NCBI GenBank assembly: GCA_963532425.1
Contig: CAUSKK010000006.1
Span: 38,818 to 102,817 of the forward strand
Source: CAUSKK01 sp963532425
GTDB taxonomy: Bacteria; Pseudomonadota; Gammaproteobacteria; Cardiobacteriales; Cardiobacteriaceae
Direction of reading: 5' to 3'
Length of the DNA: 64,000 bases
Shown here piece by piece: positions 18,522 through 27,037 of this stretch (position 1 is its first letter; each line of letters begins with the position of its first letter). The position numbers were made by a program, and so were the translations under genes. The notes under the pieces are model-generated. The model searched no databases, had not been told where the DNA came from, and was given only the letters and a program-made list of their open reading frames with translations.

Positions 18522-20933
18522 CTAAATGTCGAGGGTGGCCGCATTGGCATTCTCCTCAATGAAGCGCCGCCGGGGGGGCACCTCGTCGCCCATGAGAATG
18601 GTGATGAGCTGGTCGGCCAGCTGGGCGTCCTTGACCTGCACCTGCAGCAGCCGCCGCACCTCCGGGTCGAGGGTGGTTTCCCAGAGCTGTTCCGGATTCA
18701 TCTCACCCAGGCCCTTATAGCGTTGAATGTCATAGGATTTTTTGCCATCGGCCAGCAGGGCGGCCATGACCTCATGGAAATGGCGCACCGGCCGGCGCTC
18801 GTCGCCGCTGCGGAAATAGGCGCCGGGCTGGAGCAGGCCGCGCAGTTCGGCGCCGAGGCCGTCGATGTGGCGGAATTCATTGCCGTTGAGGAAATGGCGG
18901 TCGAGGGCGGCAAAGCTGAGGTTGCTGTGCTGGTCGATGCGCACGCTGAAGCGCTGGGCCGGGGCGTCCCAGCTCACTTCCAGATGGATGCTGGCGGTGG
19001 CGAAGCGCTCCAGCTGGGCCTGGTAGCTGGCCAGCCACTCGGCCCGCAGCGCTTCGTCGCTGAAGCATTCGGCCGTCAGCGGCCGGGCCTCAATCAGGGC
19101 CTCCAGCAGGCGCGGGTCGAAGCGCCCCTTGAGCCGTTGAATCAGCTGTTTTACCTGAATGTAGCGGCGGGCCAGCTGCTCAAAGGCCAGCTTGCTGATG
19201 GCCGGGGCGTTGGCGCTCACGTGCAGATTGCTGTCGGCCAGGGCCTGGGTCAGGAGCAGCTCGTTGAGTTCGCCGTCGTCCTTGAGATACTGCTTCTGCT
19301 TGCCCCGGCTGACCTTGTAGAGCGGCGGCTGGGCGATGTAGATGTGGCCGTTTTCCACCAGCTGGGGCATGAGCCGATAGAAAAAGGTCAGCAGCAGCGT
19401 GCGAATGTGGGCGCCGTCCACGTCGGCATCGGTCATGATGATGATGCGGTGGTAGCGCAGTTTGCTCAGGTCAAAATCGCTGGCGCCGATGCCGGTGCCG
19501 AGGGCGGTAATCAGGGTGCCGATTTCCGCCGACTGCAGAATGCGGTCGAAGCGCACCCGTTCCACGTTCAGAATCTTGCCCTTCAGCGGCAAAATCGCCT
19601 GGAATTTACGGTCGCGGCCCTGCTTGGCCGAACCGCCGGCGCTGTCGCCCTCCACCAGAAACAATTCGGCCTGGGCCGGGTCGCGGGCCTGGCAGTCGGC
19701 GAGCTTGCCGGACAGGGTGGCCACCTGATTCTCGGCGCCCTTGCGCGTCAGTTCCCGGGCCTTGCGCGCCGCCTCCCGGGCGCGGCTGGCGTCGATAATC
19801 TTGCCGACGATAACCTTCACCTCGGCCGGCTTTTCCAGCAGAAATTCATTGAGCTTTTCCGCCAGCACCGCCGCCACCGCCGCCTTCACCTCGGAGGAAA
19901 CCAGCTTTTCCTTGGTCTGGGAGCTGAATTTGGGGTCGGGCACCTTCACCGAAACGATGGCGGTCAGACCCTCGCGCATGTCCTCGCCGCTGATGTTGGT
20001 CTTGTTCTTCTTAATCAGCCCCTCCTTCTCCATGAAGGCGTTCAGCACCCGGGTGAGGGTGGCGCGGAAGCCCTCCAGATGGGTGCCACCGTCGCGCTGG
20101 GGAATGTTGTTGGTGAAGCAATAGGTGTTGTCCTGGTAGCTGTTGTTCCACTGCAGGGCGATTTCCACGCCGATTTGCTCGCTCTGGCCGAGGCTGTAGA
20201 AGATGCTCGGGTGGAGCGGGGTTTTGGCCTGGTTGAGGTGCTCGATGAAGGCGCGCACGCCACCCTCATACTGGAAGGTGGTCTGCTCGCCGCTGCGCTC
20301 GTCGCTGAGGCTGATTTTGATGCCGGCGTTGAGGAAGGACAGCTCCTGCAGCCGCTTGGCCAGGGTGTCATAGTCAAACAGCACCGTTTTGAAAATATCC
20401 ACGTCGGCGAGGAAATTTACCTCGGTGCCGGTGTCCCCGGCCGGGCAGTCGCCGACGATGGCCAGCGGCGCCCGGGGAATGCCCTGGGCGTAGTCCTGCT
20501 GGTAGATGTGGCCGCCGCGCTTGATGGTCAGGCGCAGGCGCTCGGACAGGGCATTGACCACGGAAACGCCGACGCCGTGCAGGCCGCCGGAAACCTTATA
20601 GGCGTTGTCGTCGAACTTCCCGCCGGCATGGAGCACGGTCATGATGACCTCGGCGGCGCTGACGTTCTTTTCCGGGTGAATATCCACCGGAATGCCGCGC
20701 CCGTTGTCGCGCACGGTGATGGATTCGTCCTGATGAATGATGACCTCTATGCTGGTGCAGTGGCCGGCCAGAGCCTCATCGACGGCGTTATCGACCACCT
20801 CAAAAACCATGTGATGCAAACCGGAGCCGTCGTCGGTGTTGCCAATGTACATACCCGGCCGCACGCGCACCGGTTCCAATCCCTCCAATACACGAATCTT
20901 ATCCGCACCGTAATCATCATTTTTACTAGTCAT
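18522..20933 (-). CDS. gyrB: DNA gyrase subunit B
   Basis: The 803-aa ATPase subunit of DNA gyrase drives negative supercoiling with GyrA. The GHKL fold shows EVVDNAVDEA (residues 45-54) and GLHGVGVSVVNALS; the TOPRIM domain shows VEGDSAGG and TDADVDGAHI; QRYKGLGEMNPEQLWETT closes the C-terminus. The length and the extra segment after TOPRIM match the long gammaproteobacterial form (about 804 aa). It does not lie next to dnaA, dnaN or recF here, unlike the usual origin cluster. An extended -10 promoter lies 36 bp upstream. Confidence 0.97.
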   Translation of the reverse strand: MTSKNDDYGADKIRVLEGLEPVRVRPGMYIGNTDDGSGLHHMVFEVVDNAVDEALAGHCTSIEVIIHQDESITVRDNGRGIPVDIHPEKNVSAAEVIMTVLHAGGKFDDNAYKVSGGLHGVGVSVVNALSERLRLTIKRGGHIYQQDYAQGIPRAPLAIVGDCPAGDTGTEVNFLADVDIFKTVLFDYDTLAKRLQELSFLNAGIKISLSDERSGEQTTFQYEGGVRAFIEHLNQAKTPLHPSIFYSLGQSEQIGVEIALQWNNSYQDNTYCFTNNIPQRDGGTHLEGFRATLTRVLNAFMEKEGLIKKNKTNISGEDMREGLTAIVSVKVPDPKFSSQTKEKLVSSEVKAAVAAVLAEKLNEFLLEKPAEVKVIVGKIIDASRAREAARKARELTRKGAENQVATLSGKLADCQARDPAQAELFLVEGDSAGGSAKQGRDRKFQAILPLKGKILNVERVRFDRILQSAEIGTLITALGTGIGASDFDLSKLRYHRIIIMTDADVDGAHIRTLLLTFFYRLMPQLVENGHIYIAQPPLYKVSRGKQKQYLKDDGELNELLLTQALADSNLHVSANAPAISKLAFEQLARRYIQVKQLIQRLKGRFDPRLLEALIEARPLTAECFSDEALRAEWLASYQAQLERFATASIHLEVSWDAPAQRFSVRIDQHSNLSFAALDRHFLNGNEFRHIDGLGAELRGLLQPGAYFRSGDERRPVRHFHEVMAALLADGKKSYDIQRYKGLGEMNPEQLWETTLDPEVRRLLQVQVKDAQLADQLITILMGDEVPPRRRFIEENANAATLDI

Positions 20934-20968
20934 TTTTTAGCTATCCAGAAAGAGAAATTTAGGGCGAA

Positions 20969-20977
20969 AGTATAGCA
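20969..20977 (-). promoter_or_regulatory. Extended -10 promoter of gyrB
   Basis: The minus strand reads TGCTATACT, a TGn extension plus a near-consensus -10, 36 bp upstream of the gyrB ATG. No recognisable -35 is present, as is common with extended -10 promoters. Confidence 0.55.
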
Positions 20978-21065
20978 CGAAGCCCCACTTTACCCCCCGC
21001 AAAGCGCCGCCATTAGGGCATTTGGGCTAAGATGAGCCGCTGAAAAACCAAGAAGGAAATTATCC

Positions 21066-22280
21066 GTGTCGATGAAAATTTTTTGCGCCCTGCTGCTGGT
21101 GGGCCTGGCCGCCGGGGTGAGTGCCGGCCTGCTGATTCTGATTATCCGGGCTATGGAGCTGCTGGCCTTCGGCCACGTGGAGACGGCGGCCACGCTGATG
21201 ACCGACAACACCACGCCGCTGCAGCGTTTTCTGGCCCTGACCCTGGTGGGCCTCGTCGTCGCCGGCGGCTGGTACCAGCTGCAGAAACGGCTGCCGCCGC
21301 TGACCAGCATTCCCCAGCTGATGGTCGGCCAGAGCGCTTCCCTGGTTCACAACGCCGGCCATGCGGTGCTGCAGATGGTGGCGGTGGGGGCCGGGGCCTC
21401 CATTGGCCGGGAGACGGCGCCGCGCGAACTGGCCGCCCTCGGCGCCAGCCTGCTGACGAAGCGCTTCGCCCTGGACGCCGACAGCACCCGGCTGCTGGTG
21501 GCCTGCGGCGCCGGGGCCGGTCTGGGCGCCTCCTACAACATTCCCCTGGCCGGCGCCTTCTTCACCCTGGAGGTGCTGCTGCAGCGCTTCGACCCGCGCA
21601 GCGTCGGCTTTGCCCTCGCCACCTCGGCCCTGGCCACGGTGGCGGCCCGCTTTGCCATCGACGACCAGACGGTCTATCTGGTCGGCGCCATCAACCACGA
21701 CCTGGCCAGCGTGCTGCTGGCCATGCTCATCGGCCTGCTGGTGGCCCTGCCGGCCCTGGGTTTTCGCTGGCTCAGCGCCTGGGCAACGCGAAACCGCAGC
21801 CGGGGCAAAACCCAGCTGTGGACGCTGCCGCTGGCCCTGATGCTCACCGGCCTGCTGGCTATCTGGTGGCACCAAATTCTCGGCAACGGCCGCTCGGTGG
21901 CCCAGAGCGCCTACTGGGACATTGGCTGGATGCCGGCCCTCGCCCTGCTGCTGGCCAAGGCGCTGGTTACCCTGCTGACCCTGCGCGCCGGCGGCTTCGG
22001 CGGGGTGCTGACGCCGGCCATTGCCCTGGGGGCGCTGGCCGGGCTGCTGGTGGGCTGGGGCGGACGGTTTTATCTGCCGACGCTGGATTTAAACGTGGCG
22101 ACCCTGGCCGGCTCGGTGGGCTTTCTGGCGGTGTCGATGAATGCACCGCTGAGCGCCTGGGCCATTGTGATGGGCCTGACCGGCCAGGACTTCGCCGACC
22201 AGCTGCCGATGCTGAGCGCCGTCGGGGCGGCGGTGCTGATGAAGGTCTGGCTGGCCCCGAAGCTGGGACTGGAAAAATAG
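21066..22280 (+). CDS. CLC-family chloride channel/transporter (ClcB-like)
   Basis: The 404-aa integral membrane protein belongs to the CLC family. GAGASIGRETAPRE contains the gating Glu of the usual GREGP motif. SYNIPLAGAFFTLEVLL matches the conserved helix after it, and AGGFGGVLTPAIALGA matches the GxFxP region near the end. The selectivity motif GSGIP appears as LTSIPQL, so the usual GSG is not retained. No cytoplasmic CBS domains follow. The start is GTG at 21066, 8 bp after AAGGAA; ATG at 21072 is an alternative. It is divergent from gyrB. Transport direction and ion cannot be read from sequence. Confidence 0.85.
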   Translation: MSMKIFCALLLVGLAAGVSAGLLILIIRAMELLAFGHVETAATLMTDNTTPLQRFLALTLVGLVVAGGWYQLQKRLPPLTSIPQLMVGQSASLVHNAGHAVLQMVAVGAGASIGRETAPRELAALGASLLTKRFALDADSTRLLVACGAGAGLGASYNIPLAGAFFTLEVLLQRFDPRSVGFALATSALATVAARFAIDDQTVYLVGAINHDLASVLLAMLIGLLVALPALGFRWLSAWATRNRSRGKTQLWTLPLALMLTGLLAIWWHQILGNGRSVAQSAYWDIGWMPALALLLAKALVTLLTLRAGGFGGVLTPAIALGALAGLLVGWGGRFYLPTLDLNVATLAGSVGFLAVSMNAPLSAWAIVMGLTGQDFADQLPMLSAVGAAVLMKVWLAPKLGLEK

Positions 22281-22775
22281 GGAGCGCTTCGTTTCCCCGA
22301 CCGTGAAAAGCTGAAGCGCTTCCCTCTACCGGCGAAGCGCCTCATTCTCAAGGGTTGGAACCCGACCCACCCGCCGTTATCGAGCGCCGCGCGGCGGCGG
22401 GAAATTCTCCTCGGCCGTCTTTTAACGAAGCGCTTCGCTGGCAAGAATCTTTAAATCCCCAAGCGCTTCGGATTGGCCATCCGGAACGAAGCGCTTCAAT
22501 CTAGAAAGCCGCCTTCCCGCTGAAAGCTGACCGAAAAGGGGAAGCGCTTCTCCTCAAACCGGCCGGCGCTGATTTTGGCGCAGCGCTGCGGCGGGCTAGC
22601 GCCGGTGGCCTGCTATATTGCTGGCGCGCCAGACCGAAGCGCTCCCCCATCGCCGGTTTTCACTATCTGGCCCCGGCCGCCTGGAAAGAAGCGCTTCCTT
22701 TTATTTAATCCGCCGGCCGAAGCGCTTCGTTCCGGCTGGCGGGAAAAATGAAGCGCTTCCCTTTGCTGGGCTGGG
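22281..22775. repeat. Palindrome island (0.5 kb)
   Basis: Dense GAAGCGCTTC and near copies fill the gap between two convergent genes. There is no gene. A promoter-like TGCTATATT lies at 22611, followed by the palindrome CTGGCGCGCCAG. Confidence 0.85.
22611..22619 (+). promoter_or_regulatory. Orphan extended -10-like sequence
   Basis: TGCTATATT fits an extended -10 on the plus strand, but no plus-strand gene follows before 24005 and it would run antisense to the DUF3298 gene. It may be a relic promoter or chance. Confidence 0.25.
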
Positions 22776-23579
22776 CTAGTCCCGCCACTGGGGTTTGGGG
22801 GTGATGGGGCCCGGTTCCTGGCTCTGCCAGCTGTCGCACTCGGCGAGGATTTCCGGCTTGACGATGTCCCGCAGCTGTTCCTTTGTCAGCAGCAGCTCCG
22901 GCAGGCCGCCGGCGTAGCCGTCCAGCTGGCCGGAACCGTAGCGAAAAATCAGACCCTCCCGGGCCGGGCGCCAATCGTCGCTGGCCCAGCGCCATTTATC
23001 GTCGGCACCGAGCGCAATCGGTTCGCCCGGCTCATCGCCCTGCATATAGCGGGCGGCGGCCGCTTTCAGCAGCTCGTCCAGCCGGCCGCGCTGGTTCGGC
23101 AGCAGAATGTCGTCCAGCGCCAGCACCCGGAGTTCGCCGGTTTTGGGCAGCACGAAGTAGCTGGCGTTGCCACCGCAGTGGGCGCCACCGAGGCAGGCAC
23201 TGGTGTCCAGGTCGAGCACACGGTAGTGGGCACTTTCACCCACCTGGCTCAGCTCATAGCCGTAGGAATAGTCGGTGTCGAGGGGGTCGTCCTTGTCGAG
23301 CTCCAGCTCCTGGGCGGCGTGCTGGAGCCAGCTTTCCAAACCGGTCTGGTTCAGTGATTTGAAGTTATAGGGTGAAATGTCGTCAAAGGCCAGGTTGAGC
23401 AGGCCATCGGCGTAGCTGTTTAGGGCCTTATCGGGGCTGTCCAGGGACATAACCGACAGTCTCAAACAGACCTGCGGTTTTGCGCAGTGGCGCGCCTCGT
23501 TGCTGATAAGCGGCAGGCCCTCTTTGGCCCCGGCGACGCCGGCCAGCAGCAGCAGAAAAATCAGTTTGTGACGATACAT
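22776..23579 (-). CDS. Exported DUF3298 (RsiV-like) domain protein
   Basis: This 267-aa protein has a signal peptide (MYRHKLIFLLLLAGVAGA, about 18 aa). The C-terminal half carries the pattern of DUF3298: a gap-rich beta sheet around YFVLPKTGELRVLALDDIL and the ending FRYGSGQLDGYAGG, where the aromatic plus YAxG block is typical. Related domains occur in the anti-sigma factor RsiV and in exported lipoproteins, where ligand binding is suspected. The start is set by GAGGAG 8 bp upstream. It is monocistronic, with palindrome islands on both sides. Confidence 0.75.
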   Translation of the reverse strand: MYRHKLIFLLLLAGVAGAKEGLPLISNEARHCAKPQVCLRLSVMSLDSPDKALNSYADGLLNLAFDDISPYNFKSLNQTGLESWLQHAAQELELDKDDPLDTDYSYGYELSQVGESAHYRVLDLDTSACLGGAHCGGNASYFVLPKTGELRVLALDDILLPNQRGRLDELLKAAAARYMQGDEPGEPIALGADDKWRWASDDWRPAREGLIFRYGSGQLDGYAGGLPELLLTKEQLRDIVKPEILAECDSWQSQEPGPITPKPQWRD

Positions 23580-24004
23580 GGAAAACTCCTCGAAAAAAGC
23601 GGCCATTTTAGTCCGACCCGGGGCGTTGGGCGGGAAGCGCTTCGGCCTCGGAACCGCCCCGGAAACGAAGCGCTTCGGTTCGACGATATAGATTTTTAGC
23701 AGGGAGCGCTGCGCTTGGCCGGGCCACCGGGGGGAAGCGCTTCCTTATCAATAACGAAACGTCGGGCCAGAAATGGGGCGTTCAGGAACGAAGCGCTTCG
23801 CTTTGAGCCCTCAGAAGGAAGCGCTCTGGTTCTCGCTGGGCGGGACAGATGGAAGCGCTTCGGTCTGGAGAGGACTGGAAAGAGTGAAGCGCTTCGGCTT
23901 GGAACGGCAAATTTCCAGCGAAGCGCTTCCCAAACTTGACCCCCGGCCCCGGGGGCCGGAGCATAGGCTCTTCCCATTAGCAGCGCTTTCTCCTAGGAGG
24001 ACCC
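23580..24004. repeat. Palindrome island (0.4 kb)
   Basis: About ten perfect or near GAAGCGCTTC copies lie between 23636 and 23931. No gene is supported. The right end carries AGGAGG, the ribosome site of the CDF transporter. Confidence 0.85.
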
Positions 24005-24658
24005 ATGTCCGAATTTTCCCCGCACGACCCTGGCCACGATTCCCCCGGCCACCAGCACGGCCACCAGCACGGCCATTGCCACGGCCACGGCCTGCCCGAC
24101 GACCGGCGCCGGCTGGCCGGGGGCTGGCTGATTATCACCGGCTATCTGCTGGTGGAGCTGCTCGGCGGCCACTATTTCCACAGCCTCGCCCTGCTCGCCG
24201 ACGCCGGCCACATGGCCAATGACAGCCTGGCCCTACTGCTGGCCCTGCTCGCCCTCTGGCTGCCGCCGCGGCCCCAGCGCTGGCTGGCCCTGCTCAACGG
24301 CGCCTCGCTGCTGCTGGTAGCCCTGCTGATTCTCGTCGAGGCCTGGCAGCGCTGGCACCGGCCCAGTGCCCTGCTGCCGGGACCGGTGCTGCTGGTGGCG
24401 CTGGTGGGCCTGCTGGTCAATGGGCTGGTGGCCCAACTGCTGCTCGGCGCCGACCGGGCCAATCTCAACATCCACGCCGCCTATCTCCACGTGCTCGCCG
24501 ACCTGTTCGGTTCGCTGGTGGCCATCGCCGCCGCCCTGGCTGCCTGGCTCGGCGGCTGGTACTGGGTGGATACGCTGGCCAGCGCCCTGCTGAGCCTGTT
24601 TATCCTGCGCAGCGGCGGCCAAATCACCCTCTCGGCCTGGCGCCAGCTCCGGGCCTAG
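24005..24658 (+). CDS. Cation diffusion facilitator lacking the cytoplasmic C-terminal domain
   Basis: This 217-aa protein exports Zn2+ or a related divalent metal by exchange with protons (family inference). A His-rich N-terminus (about residues 7-29, repeated HG units) precedes six transmembrane helices. The two metal-site motifs of the family are present: LADAGHMANDS in helix 2 and HVLADLFGS in helix 5, each an HxxxD. Usual CDF proteins are about 300 aa, with a roughly 90-aa cytoplasmic dimerisation domain after helix 6. Here the protein stops 10-15 residues after helix 6. AGGAGG lies 5 bp before the ATG. The stop overlaps the convergent integrase stop. Confidence 0.85.
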   Translation: MSEFSPHDPGHDSPGHQHGHQHGHCHGHGLPDDRRRLAGGWLIITGYLLVELLGGHYFHSLALLADAGHMANDSLALLLALLALWLPPRPQRWLALLNGASLLLVALLILVEAWQRWHRPSALLPGPVLLVALVGLLVNGLVAQLLLGADRANLNIHAAYLHVLADLFGSLVAIAAALAAWLGGWYWVDTLASALLSLFILRSGGQITLSAWRQLRA

Positions 24659-25491
24659 TCGAGCAGGCCGGCGAAGTCCTCCTCGCTGGGGTTGTAGTAG
24701 GTGTTGAGGAGGATTTTTAAATCCCGGTGGCCGCTGATTTTCGCCAGGGTCATGGGATTGGCAATCTTGCGGGCCATGCGGCTGAGTGCCTCGTGGCGGG
24801 TGTCGTGGAAATGGATATGGGTCAGCGGCGGCGGCCGGTGGCGGCGGAACAGGGCGTCAAAGCTTTGCGACGACAGGCCCAGCGGCAGTTGCACCTGGCC
24901 GAGCAGCCGGCGGGCCAGCGGCGACAGCGGTACGATGCGCCCGTCGCCATTTTTGCTTTCGCCCAGCACCAGGACGCCATCGTGCACGTCCTCGGGGCGC
25001 AGGCGCAGGATTTCACCCTTGCGGCAGGCCGTTTCCAGCGCAAACAGGAAGGACCAGGCCACCTTGTGGCGCGATTGCAGCACCTGGCCGCGATAGTCCA
25101 GGGCCTCCAGAAACATCTGGCACTGGGCCGGACTGATGCGCTGGCGGCGCGGCCTATTGCCCGGCGGCCGGCGCACCTGGTGGAAGGGATTGGCCGGCAG
25201 TTCCAGGCCCCAAACCTTGCTGGCACAGGTGAAAAGGGCACTGAGAATGCTCCATTCCCGCCGCACCGTGGCTCCGGACACCTGGTCCAGGCGCCGGTCG
25301 CGCCAGGCGGCCACGTCCCGTTTGTTCACCCGGGCCAGGGGTTTGGCCACCAGGTCGGGATTGGCGCGCTGGAACTGGCGCAGGGCGAGGATTTCCCGGG
25401 CGGCGGTTTTCTTGTGGCGGATGTCGGTGGCGATGTAGCGGTCGATGGCAGCGCTCAGGCGCAGGCGGCAGGGCCGGGGGGCAGGGGACAT
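24655..25491 (-). CDS. Tyrosine recombinase / integrase next to tRNA-Leu
   Basis: The 278-aa protein has an N-terminal SAM-like DNA-binding region (about 1-105) and a C-terminal catalytic domain. Catalytic residues are visible: Arg in TACRKGEIL, HxxR as HDTRHEAL, His in KISGHRDL, and the nucleophile Tyr in LLNTYYNPS near the end. The ATG at 25491 has GGAG upstream; the ATG nine codons earlier lacks a site. It lies just downstream of tRNA-Leu on the same strand, the usual place for an integrated element's integrase. However, no phage, conjugation or cargo genes follow: the next genes are ordinary. It may be the last remnant of an element. Confidence 0.9.
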   Translation of the reverse strand: MSPAPRPCRLRLSAAIDRYIATDIRHKKTAAREILALRQFQRANPDLVAKPLARVNKRDVAAWRDRRLDQVSGATVRREWSILSALFTCASKVWGLELPANPFHQVRRPPGNRPRRQRISPAQCQMFLEALDYRGQVLQSRHKVAWSFLFALETACRKGEILRLRPEDVHDGVLVLGESKNGDGRIVPLSPLARRLLGQVQLPLGLSSQSFDALFRRHRPPPLTHIHFHDTRHEALSRMARKIANPMTLAKISGHRDLKILLNTYYNPSEEDFAGLLD

Positions 25492-25515
25492 GAAAACACT
25501 CCAAAAATTCGGGCA

Positions 25516-25540
25516 CAAAAAAAGCCGGCTTGCGCCAGCT
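25516..25540 (-). terminator. Terminator downstream of tRNA-Leu
   Basis: On the minus strand a 7-bp stem (AGCTGGC / GCCGGCT, one T-G pair, loop GCAA) is followed by T7-8. It lies 11 bp after the tRNA 3' end and before the integrase start. Confidence 0.85.
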
Positions 25541-25550
25541 TGCTGTTAAG

Positions 25551-25634
25551 TGCCTAAGAAGAGACTCGAACTCTTACGTTATCACTAACGGCGGATTTTG
25601 AATCCGCTGCGTCTACCAATTCCGCCACTCAGGC
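25551..25634 (-). tRNA. tRNA-Leu (CAA)
   Basis: The reverse strand folds as an 84-nt class II tRNA: acceptor GCCTGAG / CTTAGGC (one G-T pair), D-loop region TTGGTAGAC, anticodon stem GCGGA / TCCGC with loop TTCAAAA (anticodon CAA, reading UUG), a long variable arm, and a T arm with TTCGAGT. The terminal CCA is not encoded; the bases after the discriminator A read CTT. An integrase gene lies 60 bp downstream. Confidence 0.95.
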
Positions 25635-25668
25635 CGAGTGAAGCGGCCATTATAGACATTTTTGTGGG

Positions 25669-26130
25669 CTAGACAAGACCTGCCACCGGCGCAATCCGCA
25701 GCCGGAGCAAGCCGGCATTTTTGCGCACCAAATCGGCATCGGCCTCGCGGGCGATGAAACCGGCGCAGAGGCGCGGGTCGTCGATTTGCCAGAGCTGGAG
25801 CTCATAGCCGCTCAGCTCGCGGGCGGCCAGGGCGAGCAGCTCGTCCGCCGTCAGTTCAAACAGCACCGCGTCCTCCTCCAGGCTGTCCGAAGCGCTCAGC
25901 AAATTGGCCTCCCAGCCGGCCCCGACCCGGCGCAGCTGCTCGATGAGTTCGCCTAAATCGTCCTCGACGGCGAAGACGCTGGCCGTTACCGCCACCAGCA
26001 GGGCCAGCTCCGGCAGGCCGCCGCTTTCCTCCAGCACCTCCAGCAGTTTTTGCTGCTCCGCCTCGCCGCCGTTGGGGCAGATGAGTTCGAGGAAGGGGCC
26101 GAAGCGCTCCCGTTCGCCGTCAAGATTCAT
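25669..26130 (-). CDS. Acidic hypothetical protein
   Basis: This 153-aa acidic protein, rich in Leu, Glu and Asp, has no signal peptide or membrane segment, so it is probably cytoplasmic. The start at 26130 (MNLDGERER) overlaps the DUF808 gene's last codons by 11 bp, indicating translational coupling. A longer upstream start would lie inside that gene. The middle contains alternating helical segments (EEVLEESGGLPELALLVAV). I do not recognise the family. It ends 34 bp before the tRNA-Leu gene. Confidence 0.7.
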   Translation of the reverse strand: MNLDGERERFGPFLELICPNGGEAEQQKLLEVLEESGGLPELALLVAVTASVFAVEDDLGELIEQLRRVGAGWEANLLSASDSLEEDAVLFELTADELLALAARELSGYELQLWQIDDPRLCAGFIAREADADLVRKNAGLLRLRIAPVAGLV

Positions 26131-27037
26131 GGGCCCCCCGGGCCAGCAGCCGATGCAGGCCGTAGCCGAGCGCGCCAATCAGCAGCCCGACGGCCAGGGT
26201 CAGCAGCGCCCCGCCGAGCCAGTGGTCGCTATGCCAGCGGCCTAGCGGCGTATGCTCCTGCCAGATGTGGCCGCCGACGAGGAAGACGGCAACGGTACCG
26301 GCCCAGGAGAGCAGGCGCACAATCTGCGGGGCCAGCCAGAGCAGAGCCCGGCCGCTGGCGCGACGCAGGGCCGCCCCGCCGGACTGGAGATAGAGGCCCA
26401 GGTCGTCCAGCTTGACGATGACGGCGACGCTGCCATAGACCAGCGCCGTGAGCAGCAGGCTGATGATGGCCAGCGCCACCAGCTGCAGACCCCAGCCGGC
26501 GCCCCGGGCGACCACATCGCTGAGGGCGATGACGATGATTTCCAGCGACAGAATGAAATCGGTCTGAATGGCCGCGCGGATACGTTCGGCCTCCAGCGCC
26601 TGCAGAGCCTCGAGACTGGCTTCCGGAAGCGCTTCGGCCGGGGCCGGCTGGGGCTGGCCCCGGTGGGCGAGCTTCTCGACGCCCTCGTAGCAGAGGAAGG
26701 CGCCGCCGAGCAGCAGCACCCAATTCAGCAGCGGCGGCAGCAGGGCGTTGATGAGGAGGGCCAGCGGCACGATAAGGGCCTTGTTGCGCAGCGAGCCCTT
26801 GGCCACGGCCCAGAGAATGGGCAGTTCGCGCTGGGCGGCGAAGCCGGTCAGGCTGCTGGCACTGACGGCCAAATCGTCGCCGATGACGCCGGCGGTTTTG
26901 CCGGTGGCGCTTTTGGCCATCAGGGTTACGTCGTCCATCACCGTGCTGCTCTTGCTGGCCGCACTTTTCGCCAGCAGGGCCACATCGTCGAGCAGACTAA
27001 CGACGTCGTCGAGCAGGGCCCAGAGTCCGCCGGCCAT
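26120..27037 (-). CDS. DUF808 family inner-membrane protein (YedI-like)
   Basis: The 305-aa protein equals E. coli YedI in length. It opens with the family block LWALLDDVVSLLDDVALLAK, then VMDDVTLMAKSATGKTAGVIGDDLAV, followed by about six hydrophobic segments. YEGVEKL lies in the middle. The function is unknown in the family; a transporter-like or stress-related role has been suggested. Its ATG overlaps the mutT stop by 1 bp (TAATG), and its end overlaps the next gene by 11 bp. A palindrome copy inside it encodes EALP. Confidence 0.85.
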   Translation of the reverse strand: MAGGLWALLDDVVSLLDDVALLAKSAASKSSTVMDDVTLMAKSATGKTAGVIGDDLAVSASSLTGFAAQRELPILWAVAKGSLRNKALIVPLALLINALLPPLLNWVLLLGGAFLCYEGVEKLAHRGQPQPAPAEALPEASLEALQALEAERIRAAIQTDFILSLEIIVIALSDVVARGAGWGLQLVALAIISLLLTALVYGSVAVIVKLDDLGLYLQSGGAALRRASGRALLWLAPQIVRLLSWAGTVAVFLVGGHIWQEHTPLGRWHSDHWLGGALLTLAVGLLIGALGYGLHRLLARGAHES

